From Parapedobacter sp964613725 (GTDB taxonomy: Bacteria; Bacteroidota; Bacteroidia; Sphingobacteriales; Sphingobacteriaceae), in assembly GCA_964613725.1 (NCBI GenBank), contig CAZTJY010000013.1, positions 1 to 42,467 of the forward strand: DNA of 42,467 nt. Reading direction: 5' to 3'. The notes under the pieces are model-generated. The model did no database searches. It worked only from the letters and a program-made list of their open reading frames with translations, and was not told where the DNA came from. Position numbers and translations under genes: made by a program. This document shows positions 41,529 to 42,467 of the stretch, in pieces; positions within the stretch are counted from its first letter, which is position 1, and every line of letters starts with the position of its first letter.

Positions 41529-42467
41529 GACGCTTGTTCAATTGTTGTCCGAGTCGGTAAATTTAAGTAATCTGGCAATTCTGGACGAGTCGCAATGGCA
41601 TCTTTAATGATTTTTTGTACGCGGGCCAACTCTTCGCCGGCTAATGGCAGGCGCGGTGCGCGTACGTATTCATTGCTCAGCCCTTCGGCCGTAGCTGCGA
41701 GTTTGATATATTGTACCAGCCGAGGGTGGATATCAAGCTCCAATAACGGCATGAACCAACGATATATCGCCAACGCCTCATCTAGCCGGCCTGCTTCTGC
41801 TAATCGGTAGATAGCCACCGTCTCGCGCGGAAACGCATCTACCAAACCCGCTACCGAGCCATGGGCACCCACCAGTTGGCTTTCCAGTGCAATGGTATCC
41901 ACGCCGCCCAATATTTTGAATCGGTCGCCAAAGCGGTTGATCATCCTTGTGATGTTGGTCAGGTCGCGAGTAGATTCTTTAACGGCGTCGATATTTGGGC
42001 ATACTTCGAGTTGCTCAAACATTTCCACGGTTACGTGGATGGCATAGTCTACTGGGTTATTATAGATCATAATGGATAGGTCGGTGGCTGCAGCTACCGC
42101 TTTGAAATACGTAACCACTTCCCGATCTGATGCACGGTAGCGCATGGGCGGGAGAAGCATCAACCCATCTGCGCCAAGCCGTTCCGCCTCTTTTGCCGCA
42201 TTTACGGCATCGATTGTGGTTTGTTCCGCGATATTCAGGATTACGGGTATGTGCTTCGGTACATGTTTTTTAGCAAACACCAGCAGGTCGTATTTCTCCT
42301 GTGTACTCAATGTACTCACCTCGCCTAGCGATCCGGCAATGATTAAACCAGCGACCCCGGCATCAATTTGTGCCAGGAAATTCTTTTTAAACATGTCATA
42401 GTCGATCGTCCCTTCTGCCGTGAAGGGTGTTAGTAATGCAGGATAAACCCCACGCCAAAGTTCAGTT
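41525..42467 (-). CDS. DHDPS/NAL family protein, probable 1-pyrroline-4-hydroxy-2-carboxylate deaminase (5'-truncated)
   Basis: At least 314 residues; the frame continues past the internal ATG at 42394 to the right edge, reading WRGVYPALLTPFT, the usual beginning of this family, so the true start lies just outside the window. TIM-barrel class I aldolase family. The Schiff-base Lys is in NIDAVKESTRDLTN and the catalytic Tyr in IMIYNNPVDYA. GLIIAGSLGEVSTL is the substrate carboxylate loop. In this operon it should convert 1-pyrroline-4-hydroxy-2-carboxylate to the semialdehyde used by the next enzyme. Confidence 0.88.
   Translation of the reverse strand, partial: TELWRGVYPALLTPFTAEGTIDYDMFKKNFLAQIDAGVAGLIIAGSLGEVSTLSTQEKYDLLVFAKKHVPKHIPVILNIAEQTTIDAVNAAKEAERLGADGLMLLPPMRYRASDREVVTYFKAVAAATDLSIMIYNNPVDYAIHVTVEMFEQLEVCPNIDAVKESTRDLTNITRMINRFGDRFKILGGVDTIALESQLVGAHGSVAGLVDAFPRETVAIYRLAEAGRLDEALAIYRWFMPLLELDIHPRLVQYIKLAATAEGLSNEYVRAPRLPLAGEELARVQKIIKDAIATRPELPDYLNLPTRTTIEQAS

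Noticed and set aside
1..42467. CRISPR arrays, tRNA or rRNA genes, insertion sequences, phage genes
   Set aside because: No spaced direct repeats of 25-40 bases, tRNA-like cloverleaf, rRNA segment, transposase or integrase was seen while reading both strands.

Overview
The window looks like chromosomal DNA of a Bacteroidota bacterium, most likely a member of the Sphingobacteriaceae (order Sphingobacteriales). The reasons are the character of the proteins (DnaK, FadB with the dehydrogenase domain first, single-chain nitrate reductase, NarK, UvrB) and repeated matches to the Bacteroidota housekeeping promoter, whose -7 box is TAnnTTTG, placed just upstream of chosen starts. Base composition is moderate, except for one very AT-rich divergent intergenic region at about 11459-11610.

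Layout. 1-1608: end of a Gfo/Idh/MocA oxidoreductase and a decayed ceramidase-like gene. 1686-4237: HerA-like ATPase and a sugar-nucleotide-type nucleotidyltransferase, closed by a strong bidirectional terminator against dnaK (leftward). 6555-8496: MmcQ/YjbR protein, thioredoxin-fold protein and an isopenicillin-N-synthase-like dioxygenase. 8552-24871: a nitrate/nitrite assimilation island. nirB-nirD run leftward. Rightward runs cobA - moeB-like - moaCB - moeA - narK - nitrate reductase (molybdenum, FAD and BFD parts in one chain) - a rubredoxin-tailed NiR/SiR-like protein - a TauE/SafE remnant - moaA - moaD - moaE - mobA, with an FNR-like regulator at the end on the other strand. 25016-30902: marR-fadB-fadA-acyl-CoA dehydrogenase operon for fatty-acid beta-oxidation, with a readable promoter and operator. 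31059-32265: ECF sigma factor and membrane anti-sigma-like protein. 32285-37670: nitroreductase, pepT, DinB, GNAT, a HicB-like remnant and uvrB. 37756-42467: a leftward four-gene operon for trans-4-hydroxy-L-proline breakdown to 2-oxoglutarate, running off the right edge.

How it works together. NarK imports nitrate, the fused nitrate reductase makes nitrite using its own FAD and [2Fe-2S] parts, and NirBD makes ammonium. CobA starts siroheme for NirB. The moa, moe and mob genes make the guanylylated molybdenum cofactor for the reductase. The FNR-like protein carries a cysteine set like that of oxygen-sensing FNR and is a candidate regulator of the island.

The best candidate for something undescribed is the protein at 20131-21624. 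I read it as a two-fold repeated NiR/SiR-like scaffold without the cysteines that normally hold siroheme-[4Fe-4S], ending in an intact rubredoxin domain and overlapping the nitrate reductase gene. A second unusual signal is a set of heptamer-periodic intergenic repeats at three places. One of them spans the marR stop codon and the fadB start codon.
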